57,482 bases of DNA from Pachysolen tannophilus NRRL Y-2460. Lineage: Eukaryota > Ascomycota > Pichiomycetes > Alaninales > Pachysolenaceae. Made by a program: the position numbers and the translations under genes. Below the pieces are notes generated by a model. The model saw only the letters and a list, made by a program, of their open reading frames with translations. It did not search any database and had not been told where the DNA came from. The DNA lies in assembly GCA_001661245.1 (NCBI GenBank), contig KV454013.1:1224841-1282322 (forward strand), given 5' to 3'. Below are positions 19,588-29,987 of this stretch, one piece after another (position 1 is the stretch's first letter; each line of letters opens with the position of its first letter).

Positions 19588-20355
19588 ATGACTAATAAAG
19601 TTGATAACCATACTGAAGAACCTATAATTTGTAAGTATTTGAGTGAAAAAAATTTATTTAAATTCCTAATTAAAAATTGAGTTGAATATATATTAACAAA
19701 ATATTGAATAGTTGCTCCAAAGACTTATCAATATGATAAGGATTCATTGGATATTACTGAAGTTGATGAGGATCCAATAAAGCAATTTGAAAAATGGTTT
19801 AAAGAAGCAATGGAATCTGGAGAACCACTTCCAGAATCAGTAAATTTTGCAACTGCAGAATTACCATCAGGTAAAGTTTCTTCTAGAATTGTATTATTTA
19901 AAGAATTAGATCATAAAGGATTTATTATTTATTCTAATTGGAAAGATTCGAAAAAGGGTAAACAATTAAGTACAAATCCATATGGTGCTTTAGCATTTTT
20001 TTGGAAAAATTTACAAAGACAAGTTAGAATTGAAGGAATTACAGAATTTGTTAGTAGAGAAACTTCTCAAAGATATTTTAATACAAGACCAAGAGGTTCA
20101 AAAATAGGTGCTTGGTCATCACCTCAATCTACAGAAATTTCAAGTAGAAAAGAATTTGAAGAAATTTATTCCAAGAGAGAAGAAGAATTTAAAAATGAGA
20201 AAGAAATTCCATGTCCTGAATATTGGGGTGGATTAAGAATAATTCCATTAGAAATTGAATTTTGGCAAGGAAGACCAAGTAGATTACATGATAGAATTGT
20301 TTATAAACGTGAAACAGAAAATGATAATTGGAAAATTGTAAGAATTGCTCCATAA
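19588..20355 (+). CDS. PDX3: Pyridoxamine/pyridoxine 5'-phosphate oxidase, one intron
   Basis: Exon 1 19588..19630, intron 19631..19711 (81 nt, GTAAGT, TATTAAC branch, ATAG acceptor), exon 2 19712..20355; 228 residues, the same length as S. cerevisiae Pdx3. The junction recreates PIIFAPKTYQYDK, which matches the yeast PIIFAPETYQYDK and confirms the splice. FMN-binding split-barrel features follow: ELPSGKVSSRIVLFKELD, FFWKNLQRQVRIEG, TRPRGSKIGAWSSPQS and the C-terminal WGGLRI and EFWQGRPSRLHDR. It oxidises PNP and PMP to pyridoxal 5'-phosphate, the last step of vitamin B6 activation. No recognisable targeting signal. Confidence 0.97.
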
Positions 20356-20478
20356 CATGAAGAAAAGATAAGAAATAAAAGAAAATTGAATTGATCTTAA
20401 TACAACAACAACAACAAAAACAAAAAAAAAAAATCTACAATTTCTAATTAAATGAATTATACATAGTTAAATATATTT

Positions 20479-21081
20479 TTAAAATTTAGAAACAGCTTCA
20501 TAAAAACTTTTACCTTGAATTTCAGCAATTCCCAATTCTGTTTTATTTGGTTGTCTTGAACCATCTGCACCAGCGAAAGTACCAGCACCCCAAGCAGAAC
20601 CACCATGAATTTCATCAAAAGAAGTTAATAATGGGAAAGCAGGACCATAACCTAATGGAATATAAATGATACCATGATGAGCTAAAGTTGATAAGGCATT
20701 TTGAACTGTAACTTCTTGTCCACCACCTGGAGTACCAGTTGAAACAAATATACCTGCAGCTTTTTGATATAAAGCACCTGAACTCCATAATTGACCAGTT
20801 TGATCAATAAAAGTTTTCCATTGAGCTGGGAAATTACCATATCTTGTTGGAATACCAAATAAGAAAGCATCATAATCTTTTAAAGTATCCATTGAAGCAA
20901 TTGGATAATCTGGTTTTGGAGCAGCATGCATCAGTTTCAAAACATCTTCAGATAATGTTTCCGGAATTTGATAAATATCAGCTTTACCTCCAGCAGCTTC
21001 AACACCTTTCTTTTCTGCTTCAGCCAATTGAGAAATATGACCATACATAGAATATATGATAATTGCAATTTTTGGAGCCAT
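20479..21081 (-). CDS. PST2: Flavodoxin-like NAD(P)H:quinone oxidoreductase (Pst2/WrbA type)
   Basis: 200 residues, the usual WrbA-family length, with no intron. Features: [12 protein letters not shown] (FMN phosphate loop), [46 protein letters not shown], and [19 protein letters not shown]. The enzyme reduces quinones by two electrons and protects membranes from oxidative damage; homologues sit at the plasma membrane in eisosomes. It ends [10 protein letters not shown] without a lipidation motif, unlike its neighbour. It is head-to-head with the paralogous YCP4-like gene, with Yap1-type sites between the two. Confidence 0.93.
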   Translation of the reverse strand: MAPKIAIIIYSMYGHISQLAEAEKKGVEAAGGKADIYQIPETLSEDVLKLMHAAPKPDYPIASMDTLKDYDAFLFGIPTRYGNFPAQWKTFIDQTGQLWSSGALYQKAAGIFVSTGTPGGGQEVTVQNALSTLAHHGIIYIPLGYGPAFPLLTSFDEIHGGSAWGAGTFAGADGSRQPNKTELGIAEIQGKSFYEAVSKF

Positions 21082-21578
21082 TTTTTATTTTCACTTTTTT
21101 TATTAATACAAGTAATCTAATTTGTAAAATTAAAATTAAAAATAAAATTTAAAAATTAATTATAATACCATTCAAGATTTTGATTTCCTTTTATATTCTC
21201 TCCTCCTACCTATTTCTCTCTAATTTCTATCATATTCTATCATATTCTCTCGTTTGGAACCATAATTCAAAGAGAGTACACGTAGATTGGAAGACGAAAA
21301 GGTGCAAATGCACAGTCATGCAATGTCCTTATAATTAGTAAGGTGTTTGTAAGCAAATTACTAATTTTAAGGCAAAATGATAGTTAAATTGATCGCCATA
21401 AACAGTTGGAAAGAAGGGAAGCTAGCTGGGCACAGGAGACCCATTTGAAAATATAGAAGGAGAGAGAATAAGAGATTGAAATGGGGTTTATATTGAATTT
21501 TCATGAATATAGTTTTATATATAAATATATATATTTATATATGAATTATAGATTGGAAGATCAGACGGTAATATAATA
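21082..21578. other. Shared promoter of two flavodoxin-like genes
   Basis: 497 bp between divergently transcribed paralogues. Contains TTAGTAA (21335-21341) and TTACTAA (21358-21364), a CT-rich repeated stretch near 21200-21250, and a TATATA cluster (about 21516-21542) near the rightward gene. No coding potential seen. Confidence 0.6.
21335..21364. promoter_or_regulatory. Pair of Yap1/Cap1-type response elements
   Basis: TTAGTAA and TTACTAA, the two classical Yap1 recognition sequences, lie 16 bp apart midway between PST2 and the YCP4-like gene. Flavodoxin-like quinone reductases are well-known oxidative-stress targets of Yap1/Cap1, so shared induction of both genes is a reasonable inference. 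Confidence 0.6.
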
Positions 21579-22496
21579 ATGACAAAGATAGCCGTAAGTA
21601 TGGGGTACTGGGATACTGGAGTTTTCAATTACTGGATTATTAGATTATTGGATTATTGGGGGAGTTGAATCCTTTTTTTCAAAATTTTTTTTTTTTTATT
21701 TTATATAATTATTGATCGAATTACTAACATTTCTTCTTAGATTATTGTATATTCGACTTATGGCCATGTATTGGCATTGTCAAAAGAGATTCAAAAAGGT
21801 TTAAAGTCACAGGATAAAAATATTCAAGCAGATATTTTCCAAGTTCCAGAAACTTTATCTGAAGAAGTATTATCCCTGATTAGTGCACCACCAAAGGATC
21901 CATCTATTCCAGCTGCAACTACTCAAGTATTACTGGATTATGATGGGTTTTTATTTGGGATTCCAACAAGGTATGGTAATATTCCATCTCAATTGGCTAC
22001 TTTAATTGATCAAACTGGAGAATTATGGGCTACTGCGGCTTTATATCATAAACCAGCAGGTGTATTTGTTTCAACAGGTACTCAAGGTGGTGGACAAGAA
22101 GTTACTATAAAAAGTTTTCTTTCCTTTTTAGCTCATCATGGTATTATTTATGTTCCATTAGGTTATGGTCCTGCTTTCCCATTATTAACTTCATTTGATG
22201 AAGCTCATGGTGGATCTCCTTGGGGTTCTGGTACTTTTGCTGGAGTTGATGGTTCAATACAACCTTCAGAAAATACTTTAAAACTTGCTTTTTTACAAGG
22301 TCAAGAATTTGCAAAAGCTGCTGCAAAATTTATTCCAGAAAATAAAAAGACAATTAATACAACTGGTGAAATTTCATCAAAAAAATTACAAGATGCTAGA
22401 ACAGGACAAAGTAAACCAGGAGCTACTTCAACAACTAAACCAGAAGCCACTTCTGATGAAGGTACATTTTGTGGTTTCAAATGTACTATCATCTAA
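21579..22496 (+). CDS. YCP4: Flavodoxin-like quinone oxidoreductase with CaaX tail (Ycp4-like), one intron
   Basis: Exon 1 is only 15 nt (21579..21593, MTKIA), intron 21594..21740 (147 nt, GTAAGT, TACTAAC, TTAG), exon 2 21741..22496; 256 residues. Splicing rebuilds the conserved start KIAIIVYSTYGH, which parallels [12 protein letters not shown] of the neighbour. WrbA features: [57 protein letters not shown] Ser/Thr/Lys-rich tail of about 55 residues ends CGFKCTII, a CaaX prenylation box with a nearby Cys that could be palmitoylated, so membrane attachment is expected. It is a tandem-derived paralogue of PST2, in head-to-head order. Symbol is by resemblance to lipid-anchored Ycp4; Rfs1 is the alternative. 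Confidence 0.85.
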
Positions 22497-22772
22497 AAAA
22501 AAAAAAAAAAATAAAGAAAAATCATATAAAGAAATTTAATTTTAAACCAAGTCTAGACTGACTGTCTTGACTCTCTTTCACTAGATTTCACTAGATTTTT
22601 TTTTTTTTTTTATTTTTCTTTTTTCTTTCTTTTCGATTCTTTTTGCTTTTGTTTTAATTTTAATTTAAATTCGACATTTGTCTTCTTGCTTTCTCAAGTA
22701 ACAATCAAAAATAAAAAAAAGAAAGAAATAAATAAATAAATAAATTTATAGTTATTTTATGTATCTATGTAT

Positions 22773-23855
22773 TTATCTGGAAGAAATAATTGTTTTATTT
22801 CCTTGCTTTTGAACTCTTGCGTATTTCATTATAAAACTTGTAATTTTTAAATTTTTTTCATTTAAATCTATTATAAAAGGTTCAAATTCATCTAAATCCC
22901 AATATTTATTTAATTGAAATAATGCTTTAAACCTTGAAGTATTATCCATTGGCAATGAATGTTTATTTAAATATTTTATTTTATTTGTTGATCCTGTAAT
23001 TTTATAATAATAACCTTTTAACATGTTTAAATCTATGGAAATACTTTCTATTGAAGTTAAAGATGAAGGAATTGATGATTTCCAATTTAAACAAAATTCA
23101 TCTATTTCAATAGAATTTGTTGAATATAATTTTAACATTTCAATACCATACCATTTTGAAATTTTTAAAAAATCTATTTTAAAAGGATTTTGTAAATTTT
23201 TTGAAAATTTTTTTAAAACTGTTTCTAATATATCAATAGTTATATTTTCAATTTCATTTTCAATTTCAATTTCAATAATTTGGAAAATCTTGTATAAATT
23301 TAAATTATTAAAATTTAAATCATTTGCAATTATAATATTTATTAATAAAGTCAAAATTTCAGTTATAAAATTACTTGATAATATCACTGCTATATTTTCA
23401 ATTTCAGATCCATTTAATTCTATCCAATGATTATCAAATTCTCCTCTACTTATAGGAGATTGTAAAATTAATTCATCAACAGAAATAGAAATAGATTGAT
23501 TTTTCAATAATCTTTCTTTAAATTTAGATAAATTACCATTATAAATGGGCACATTAGAATAATTTATTCTTCCAATTGTTTTATTTAATTCCAATGCAGA
23601 ACCAAATGAAGAAAACCCTATAATCTTTTCATTTTTTTCTTTAATCAATAATTGAGTATTTGAATGTTTCTTTTCTCTTAATTGGAAAGTCTTTGTATCA
23701 GTAGTTAAAACCAAATCAAGACTATCATGTGAAGACGCCTTTATCGATATCCCAGATTTTTGTAATTTAATCACTTCTAAAAGCTCGGGACTAAGTTCTA
23801 TTAATTTATAAGAAGCATCAGGAACCAAATACGAGTAAGTCTCCATAGTCTTCAT
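22773..23855 (-). CDS. DCC1: Sister chromatid cohesion protein Dcc1 (Ctf18-RFC subunit)
   Basis: 360 residues (S. cerevisiae about 380). The N-terminal Dcc1 signature is clear: YLVPDASYKLIELSPELLEVI, then SGISIKASSHDSLDLVLTT and TFQLREKKHSNTQLL. Later come an Ile/Asn-rich helical region and the winged-helix part (WKSSIPSSL, LKGYYYK, FKALFQLNKYWDLDEFEPFI, MKYARVQ). Dcc1 with Ctf8 and Ctf18 forms an alternative clamp loader that links polymerase epsilon to PCNA and supports cohesion. Start at M1 or M4 (METYSYLVPD). ACGCGT lies 28 bp upstream. Divergent from BUD3. Confidence 0.88.
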   Translation of the reverse strand: MKTMETYSYLVPDASYKLIELSPELLEVIKLQKSGISIKASSHDSLDLVLTTDTKTFQLREKKHSNTQLLIKEKNEKIIGFSSFGSALELNKTIGRINYSNVPIYNGNLSKFKERLLKNQSISISVDELILQSPISRGEFDNHWIELNGSEIENIAVILSSNFITEILTLLINIIIANDLNFNNLNLYKIFQIIEIEIENEIENITIDILETVLKKFSKNLQNPFKIDFLKISKWYGIEMLKLYSTNSIEIDEFCLNWKSSIPSSLTSIESISIDLNMLKGYYYKITGSTNKIKYLNKHSLPMDNTSRFKALFQLNKYWDLDEFEPFIIDLNEKNLKITSFIMKYARVQKQGNKTIISSR

Positions 23856-24406
23856 CTTTAACCTAAAAATCAGATATTTCTAACGCGTACACACCTAACA
23901 ATTATTAATTATTTTACAAATCACCACCAATACCACTTAAAAATCCACAATAAAAAAACAACAACAACAACTATTCAAAACTTTCTCTTCCAACTGATCA
24001 AATCACTCTTTAAACCTCCTCGATTCCATCTAAAAATGACCTCCAAATCATTGGTTTTTAAATACAAAAACTCTCTTTAATTTATATCGTTTCAGGGCTT
24101 TTAAAAAAAATTTCCTTTATTTTTTTTTTTGCTTTGTTTTTGTTTTGTTTTGTTTACATTTTGTTTTATAAAACCTTTTTATTAATTTGTTTGTTTTAAT
24201 TATATATTATATCATTTGAAAGGATACGTGATAAGCGATAAGCTGGTGGGGTTTTTTGAGGATTGAGAGGGTCTGTCTATAGTAGAGAATATAGTAGAGA
24301 ATATTGAGAGATCAATAAAGTTGTTTAAGGTAATTGATATTATATTTTTGCTAATTTGGGTTTTTTTTGTTTTTGTTTTTGTCTTTGTTTTCATTTTCAA
24401 TTTGGT
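23856..24406. other. Divergent promoter region DCC1 / BUD3
   Basis: 551 bp; MCB box next to DCC1, T-rich and (TTTTG)n runs (24130-24165 and 24361-24390), and a short duplication TATAGTAGAGAA (about 24278-24302). No gene. Confidence 0.55.
23883..23888. promoter_or_regulatory. MCB box (ACGCGT) upstream of DCC1
   Basis: TAACGCGTAC, 28 bp before the first DCC1 ATG (37 bp before the second). It is the MBF recognition core, as at DAD1, PSF1/WPL1 and RFA2. Confidence 0.6.
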
Positions 24407-27400
24407 ATGGTTCATGATAGGTATTCATCAAGTAACTACGATTTGGTTCTAGATAGGCCTAGTACGATCAACACAGTTACGTCTGAGTTTAATCATTTGG
24501 TCAAGTTGAACAATGTTCGGGAATCAGAGAGGTCATTACGAGAATGGCGTAGTATTTTATCTGGGGCATCATATTTTATTGGGTATGATAAATTGTTATT
24601 TCAAAAAATTTTCATAATTGTTTATGCTAATCCAAATACAAGACAAATGGATTCTGTTTTTATTAGTCGATTTGGGGAGAATATTTATAATTCGGTGACA
24701 ATTAATAAAAATTCTATTTATTATCCTGCTATTGAAAATTTGAAAACAGATTTTAAAAATTCAAATATAAGGAAATGTTTAGCAATAACAAATTTGAAAA
24801 CTTTTTCATTATTACCAGATCGAATTAAATTAAAAATTGATTCGAATATTGTTAAAAATGATTTATGGGATGAAACTGTTGCTGGAGAATTAGCAAATGA
24901 AATGAAATTAATAGATAAAAAGACTCCAGATGAATTGGGATCCAAATTTTTGGAATTGGGTTTTTTACAAACTAGTTATATCAATGCTATGATGTTAGAC
25001 GTTTTATATTCAAATAAAAATCAGGACGATATCAACAAGAATAATACGTTAGTTTTCTTATTGGGAGAACAATTGGACCAATTATTCGATCCATTGACTG
25101 AATATTCTCCTGAACCAACAGAGAAAAACTATACACCTCCTCCAATAAATCTGCAAAGTCGTCATGATTATGATTATGATTATGATGATAATGATGATGA
25201 TCTAATCACTTCAATTTGTCAAGAATTATTACAAGTTCAAAAAAATTTCACCGTTAATTTGGTTAATTTCTTACAAAACTATATTATTCCTTTACGTATT
25301 AGAGTATTAAATGGTAGCATTAAAGGATATACTGCATCTAAATTAAATGTGATTTTCCCACCAACGATAGATGAAGTTACAAGAATTAATTGTATTTTCT
25401 TGGATGCATTGAAATCAGCGTTACCATTTGGTAGTTTTGAAGTGGTTAAGGCAGCTGGAATGACAATACCTTATTTTTATAAAGCATATATGAGACATGA
25501 AGCTGCAACTAAAAATTTTAATTCAAATTTAAACAATTTTCTTAAAAATTTGAAAAAATTAGGAATAAATGAAGATTTAACTTATACAAAGAGGAAAATT
25601 GAATCAATAATTCATAATTCTTTAAATTTAACTAAGATTAAATTGATTTTGAAAAGATTAGTTGAAAATAAACATTGGGACCCAAAGGGAAAACAAAAAG
25701 TTCTTGAATATTATAAATCAGCAACTGAAACAATAGATTCATTTGGTAAAGATAAATTAAAACCTTATACTAATAGAGTTTTCACACCAACTGGGAAGAT
25801 TTTAACTGAATTGGCAAATGGATGGCCAATAGATCTTCAATATGGATGGCTTACAAGAAGAGTTGTTGCCATATACGATGTTGAAAATTTGAAAACAAAT
25901 GATTTCAAAAAAAATGAAATTTTGATTATATTTAGTGATCACTTGTTATTTTTAAAAATTGATGATGATAATTATTATCTAAAAGATTTGACCAATTCTG
26001 AAAAACTGAATGATGAACATTATTATAAACCTTCAATCAGTGATATATTGATGCACTCCTTAATTAACGAAGTACCTATCGATAACAAGTTACCACATTT
26101 AACAGTTAATGGATATTGCAAGATTAATAATGCATATATTTCAAGTTATCATAATGATGAATGTATAAAAATTTTTATTAATGATGAAGATGGTATCTTA
26201 CATAATGATAATCAAGCATCTGATTTTACCAGATTTTATAAGATCTTGAACACCCAATATTTTGAAAATAAATCACATAGAATCATTGAGTTACTTAATA
26301 AGGCAAAAGTATTGAATAAAGAACAACCTTTCCATTTGTTCAAGACTAAACAATATGGTTTAACTATATTTTCAACAGCTCATGATTATCGTAATTATGA
26401 AGAAGAAAAAGTTAAATCACCATTTGCATTATTTTTGAATATGGAAATTGATAAAGAAGTATTAATAGCTAATAATCTATATCTTGGAATTAGTGTTCTT
26501 TTAAGCAATGATAATAATAAAATTCAACTCAAATATTTTTTCCAAAATGATAATGAAAACTATGTTGAAACCGTCAATGTTTCTAGGTTCGTTAATAAGA
26601 TATGTGAAGCTATTAATATCAATTTTGAAAAATATTTGAAATTGAATAGTTATAAAAACAAAATTATTGACAAGACATTTGATAATTTGGTTCATTCAAA
26701 TGAACAAATAATAAACTATATAATGGAATATATCGATTTCAACCACGAAAAGGAAAGACAACTATTTTTGCAGTTGAAAGAAAATCAAGTCCAATCCAAA
26801 GCAGCAACAGATAAGTTAAGGTCTTTTACATCTAATTCCTCATTTTTCAAATCGACAGCACAAAACAATATCTCATCTACTTCCAGTGTTGTTAATGAAA
26901 CCAGGAAACCAAGTGATGGATCTAAGAATTCAGCAAAAAGTAACAATTCAAGGAAAAGTTTTATCCAACTGATAGGTTTGAAAACTTATTCATCAAATGA
27001 TACAAATATTTTACTCAACAAAAACGAAAAATCCATTACTCCAAAGAAAACTTTTGGTAAGAAATTAAGTCAAGTATTTAATATTAGAAAGCAAAAATCA
27101 CATAGTGATAGTGATAAAAGTGGTAGTAACAATAGTGTTGGTATTAATACTACAATTATTTCGAAAAAACAGAGAAGACAACCTAGTGTTTTAACTCACA
27201 TTTCAACTACCGGGTCTGAAATTACCAATGCAGCATTTTCAAATACAATCAATAGGAGTACAATATTAGACAATGTTGGCTATAAATCGAAAGTTGAAGA
27301 TAAAAATTCACGATCCCAACTTGACACTCTGGAGAATGAAGAATCAAGAGCTGATATGACAGTTGATGCAAGTAGTGACTATGATTTTTTGAATGAAAGT

Positions 27401-28933
27401 AGCAACATATCAGTTGAGTTGGTTAAACAAGGGAACCTCACTCAAAAAACTAATGTTGTTCCAATGAGAAAAGCAGTACCGACATTATCTATGTTATCAC
27501 CTAATATAAAAGCTATGAAGAAAGATGAATCTTTTAATGATTTAAAAGTAGTTAAGAAACCCTTAACTATGGATCAATTATATACTAGTAATAGTATTAA
27601 GAAAAGATTATCCAAGTTGTTAAGTGATGTGAATTATGATTATTACCATGATGGTAAGGGTAATTGGGATATTGTCGACAGGGAAAATAATAGTTTTGCT
27701 TTACCAGAAAATGATGATGGTCATGATAATGATAATGATGGTCATGGTGGTATTTATCAAAGAGAGGAGTCAAAGCAAATTGTGTTTGACGATTTACCTC
27801 AGTTTGCCAGAGTTATCAAGGATAATCCTTCTCTGAAACATTATTATCGTAAATTATTGGAGAAATTACCTCATGATGCCCCACAAAACGTTCTTGTTTC
27901 ATCTCTTTTAGACAAGAATGGAAATAGGAGAGTTTGTAGCGGTACAGAGGTTGAAGTTGTTGCAGATGATTTTGGTATTAGGTCGATGTCCTTTCAGGAT
28001 GATGAAAAAGATGATGAAAAAGAAGTTTTTTCAACTCCCTTGCTCGATGATGGTTCTAGTAGTTTTGATCTCGAATTTGATGAAGAAGTTGATGAGATTG
28101 ATGATTTTGATGTTCAAATTAGTTTGTCTTCTGAATCGGATAAAGAAGAAGAAGAAGAAGAACAAGAAGAACAACAAGAGCAAGATGAAGAGGACGAAGA
28201 AAATGAGAGTGGAGATGATCTTGATGATAACGATATATTTTATACTCCGATATATGAGCATGCACCTAAATTTGAAGCATTATACCAGCATCGCAAAGAA
28301 GTGAGTGATATTCCTGAGCTTGATGAGTTTTCAGGAGAAAATATTAATATTAATATGCTGCTGTCGGAAGATGTGTTGGAGGATTTGGATTATGCTGAAC
28401 TAGTTGGACAGATCACGTTTAACACCACTATAGGGCAAGATCATGATAGTGATGATAGCAACGACAGTCAACAGATAGCATGGTACTCACCATCTGAATT
28501 AGATTATGGGAAAACTAATAATAGTGACAGTGATAGTGATAGTAATAGTGAAAATGATAATGATAATGGTGGTGGAAGCGGTAGTGGTAGTGATAGTAGT
28601 GAAAGCATCATCAGTATACCAAAGAAAAATGAATTAGGAGAGAAAGTGATACAAGTACATGATGAAGATTTGAGTAAGCTGGAAGATCCAATCTTGGCGA
28701 ATGATTCTTCATTTAATTATCTAATTGGAGTCTTGAACGGTACTGAAACATACTACGATGAGTCCTTTGATAATAGCAATTTTGAAACAACAATGATATA
28801 TGATAAGCGATTAACTGATAAATTAAGAGAAAGCAGCATAAGATATTTAGCCAATTATATAAGAAGTGGTAAGACCTATAATGATGGTTTAAGTGCTTTA
28901 GGCCAAGACGATGACGACATTTTTCACTTATAG
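24407..28933 (+). CDS. BUD3: Bud-site selection / septation protein Bud3 (Rho GEF)
   Basis: 1508 residues from the ATG at 24407. The frame extends upstream only through a TTG and T-rich promoter DNA. The N-terminal part matches fungal Bud3: WRSILSGASYFIGYDKLLFQKIF, NPNTRQMDSVFISRFGENIY, and FLELGFLQTSYINAMMLDVLYS. A DH-like helical domain (about 245-440) is followed by a PH-like part. The C-terminal half is Ser/Asn-rich with strong acidic runs near 1250-1280 and an SDSDSDSNSENDNDN repeat near 1380. Bud3 activates Cdc42 (or Rho4 in filamentous fungi) and marks the axial bud site/septum with Bud4. The final FHL follows DDDD. No intron seen. Confidence 0.85.
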   Translation: MVHDRYSSSNYDLVLDRPSTINTVTSEFNHLVKLNNVRESERSLREWRSILSGASYFIGYDKLLFQKIFIIVYANPNTRQMDSVFISRFGENIYNSVTINKNSIYYPAIENLKTDFKNSNIRKCLAITNLKTFSLLPDRIKLKIDSNIVKNDLWDETVAGELANEMKLIDKKTPDELGSKFLELGFLQTSYINAMMLDVLYSNKNQDDINKNNTLVFLLGEQLDQLFDPLTEYSPEPTEKNYTPPPINLQSRHDYDYDYDDNDDDLITSICQELLQVQKNFTVNLVNFLQNYIIPLRIRVLNGSIKGYTASKLNVIFPPTIDEVTRINCIFLDALKSALPFGSFEVVKAAGMTIPYFYKAYMRHEAATKNFNSNLNNFLKNLKKLGINEDLTYTKRKIESIIHNSLNLTKIKLILKRLVENKHWDPKGKQKVLEYYKSATETIDSFGKDKLKPYTNRVFTPTGKILTELANGWPIDLQYGWLTRRVVAIYDVENLKTNDFKKNEILIIFSDHLLFLKIDDDNYYLKDLTNSEKLNDEHYYKPSISDILMHSLINEVPIDNKLPHLTVNGYCKINNAYISSYHNDECIKIFINDEDGILHNDNQASDFTRFYKILNTQYFENKSHRIIELLNKAKVLNKEQPFHLFKTKQYGLTIFSTAHDYRNYEEEKVKSPFALFLNMEIDKEVLIANNLYLGISVLLSNDNNKIQLKYFFQNDNENYVETVNVSRFVNKICEAININFEKYLKLNSYKNKIIDKTFDNLVHSNEQIINYIMEYIDFNHEKERQLFLQLKENQVQSKAATDKLRSFTSNSSFFKSTAQNNISSTSSVVNETRKPSDGSKNSAKSNNSRKSFIQLIGLKTYSSNDTNILLNKNEKSITPKKTFGKKLSQVFNIRKQKSHSDSDKSGSNNSVGINTTIISKKQRRQPSVLTHISTTGSEITNAAFSNTINRSTILDNVGYKSKVEDKNSRSQLDTLENEESRADMTVDASSDYDFLNESSNISVELVKQGNLTQKTNVVPMRKAVPTLSMLSPNIKAMKKDESFNDLKVVKKPLTMDQLYTSNSIKKRLSKLLSDVNYDYYHDGKGNWDIVDRENNSFALPENDDGHDNDNDGHGGIYQREESKQIVFDDLPQFARVIKDNPSLKHYYRKLLEKLPHDAPQNVLVSSLLDKNGNRRVCSGTEVEVVADDFGIRSMSFQDDEKDDEKEVFSTPLLDDGSSSFDLEFDEEVDEIDDFDVQISLSSESDKEEEEEEQEEQQEQDEEDEENESGDDLDDNDIFYTPIYEHAPKFEALYQHRKEVSDIPELDEFSGENININMLLSEDVLEDLDYAELVGQITFNTTIGQDHDSDDSNDSQQIAWYSPSELDYGKTNNSDSDSDSNSENDNDNGGGSGSGSDSSESIISIPKKNELGEKVIQVHDEDLSKLEDPILANDSSFNYLIGVLNGTETYYDESFDNSNFETTMIYDKRLTDKLRESSIRYLANYIRSGKTYNDGLSALGQDDDDIFHL

Positions 28934-29068
28934 ATAGATAGATAGATAGAATAATAACAATAACAATAATAATAAATCCTTTTTTCTGTTTTAAGATATA
29001 TATATATATATATATAAACTTGTTCTCTTAATAATATAACCAACCTCTTTAGTATCCTCAATCCTTAA

Positions 29069-29566
29069 TCAGTTCCTGTTAAATCCGAAGAATTTTGGAT
29101 CTTTAGGAATACCATTTTCATCAATATCATTTTCATTCATTAAATGTCTTGTATATACTAATCTTGCATCATCAAATGAAATTTTTTGTTCTTGCATAAT
29201 AGTTAATATTTTCTGTTTTGAAATATCATCTAAACCTTGTCTACTATCATTTTTAACAAGATTATCTTTAAAAATATTAAAAGTTGATGAATTTAACCCT
29301 TTAGAAATATCATCCAACCATGAAGACCGATGTAATGTCGAAGACGAAGAAGAAGGAATTGGTGTCAATGTATCATCTTGATGAACTGGTAAATAAGGTG
29401 CTTGTGATAAATTTCCATTAAATCTATTTCTAAAATTTATATATGTATTTTTTAAACTCTGTCTCTTATGGAATGCTAATACCAGTACCAGTACCAAAAG
29501 CAAAAATAAAATCAAATCAATATGGGAAAACACAAAATCAACTAAAGAATTCGAAAACTCAAACAT
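29069..29566 (-). CDS. Small single-pass membrane protein, DUF2015 family
   Basis: 165 residues. One hydrophobic segment (about 17-34, IDLILFLLLVLVLVLAFHK) near the N terminus is followed by a polar Ser-rich linker. A conserved C-terminal block reads KILTIMQEQKISFDDARLVYTRHLMNENDIDENGIPKDPK. This FDEAR-Y ... NNIDxxGxPRDPK signature marks the fungal DUF2015 family, whose function I do not know. Topology is probably N-out/C-cytosolic tail anchor-like in reverse, but that cannot be told from sequence alone. Convergent with BUD3 (135 bp, with a GATA repeat between), divergent from ATP11. Confidence 0.65.
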   Translation of the reverse strand: MFEFSNSLVDFVFSHIDLILFLLLVLVLVLAFHKRQSLKNTYINFRNRFNGNLSQAPYLPVHQDDTLTPIPSSSSSTLHRSSWLDDISKGLNSSTFNIFKDNLVKNDSRQGLDDISKQKILTIMQEQKISFDDARLVYTRHLMNENDIDENGIPKDPKFFGFNRN

Positions 29567-29987
29567 TCTCTAAAATAACAATTGATCAATCAATATATAC
29601 AAAGTATATATTATTATAATTATACTCCATATATATATATATATATATATTTGTATTTATAGTATTTTATTATATGCTTTACTTCTTATTATGGTGTGAC
29701 CCTACTATTACAGAGCCCCCTTTAAAACCAAACTGGGGCGGAAATGAGGGGTTTCAACAACAAAAAACGAGGGCTTCAAAAAATAATAGCAAAAAGCGGT
29801 GTAGGATGTTATAAGTGGTGTAACTGGTGTAGGATGTTTAAATGGTGTGAGTGGTGTAGGGTTTTTATTATTTTTTATTTTTGGGTAGTGGCTAGGCTTC
29901 ATTATAATAATAATGTTGTTGTTCAAAGTATATAATCATATATATAATATTGGATCTAATTAGTTTTATTATAGTGGGTTTGAGAAG
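29567..29987. other. Divergent promoter region DUF2015 gene / ATP11
   Basis: 421 bp; a TA-rich run (29620-29650), a stress-element-like AGGGG (about 29747), a GGTGT array (29798-29861), and AT-rich DNA before the ATP11 ATG. The short frames crossing it on both strands are repeat artefacts. Confidence 0.55.
29798..29861 (+). repeat. GGTGT array, telomere-repeat-like, upstream of ATP11
   Basis: Five GGTGT cores at 29798, 29817, 29826, 29844 and 29853, spaced 19, 9, 18 and 9. Two are part of an identical 13-mer GGTGTAGGATGTT exactly 28 bp apart, and the last reads GGTGTAGGG. The wording recalls budding-yeast telomere repeats and Rap1 sites (GGTGTACGGATGT in Candida). It is either an internal telomere-like tract or a cluster of binding sites for a telobox-type factor in the ATP11 promoter. 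Confidence 0.5.

Noticed and set aside
29744-29935. 63-codon Cys/Trp-rich frame before ATP11
   Set aside because: It is the translation of the GGTGT array, not a conserved cysteine protein.
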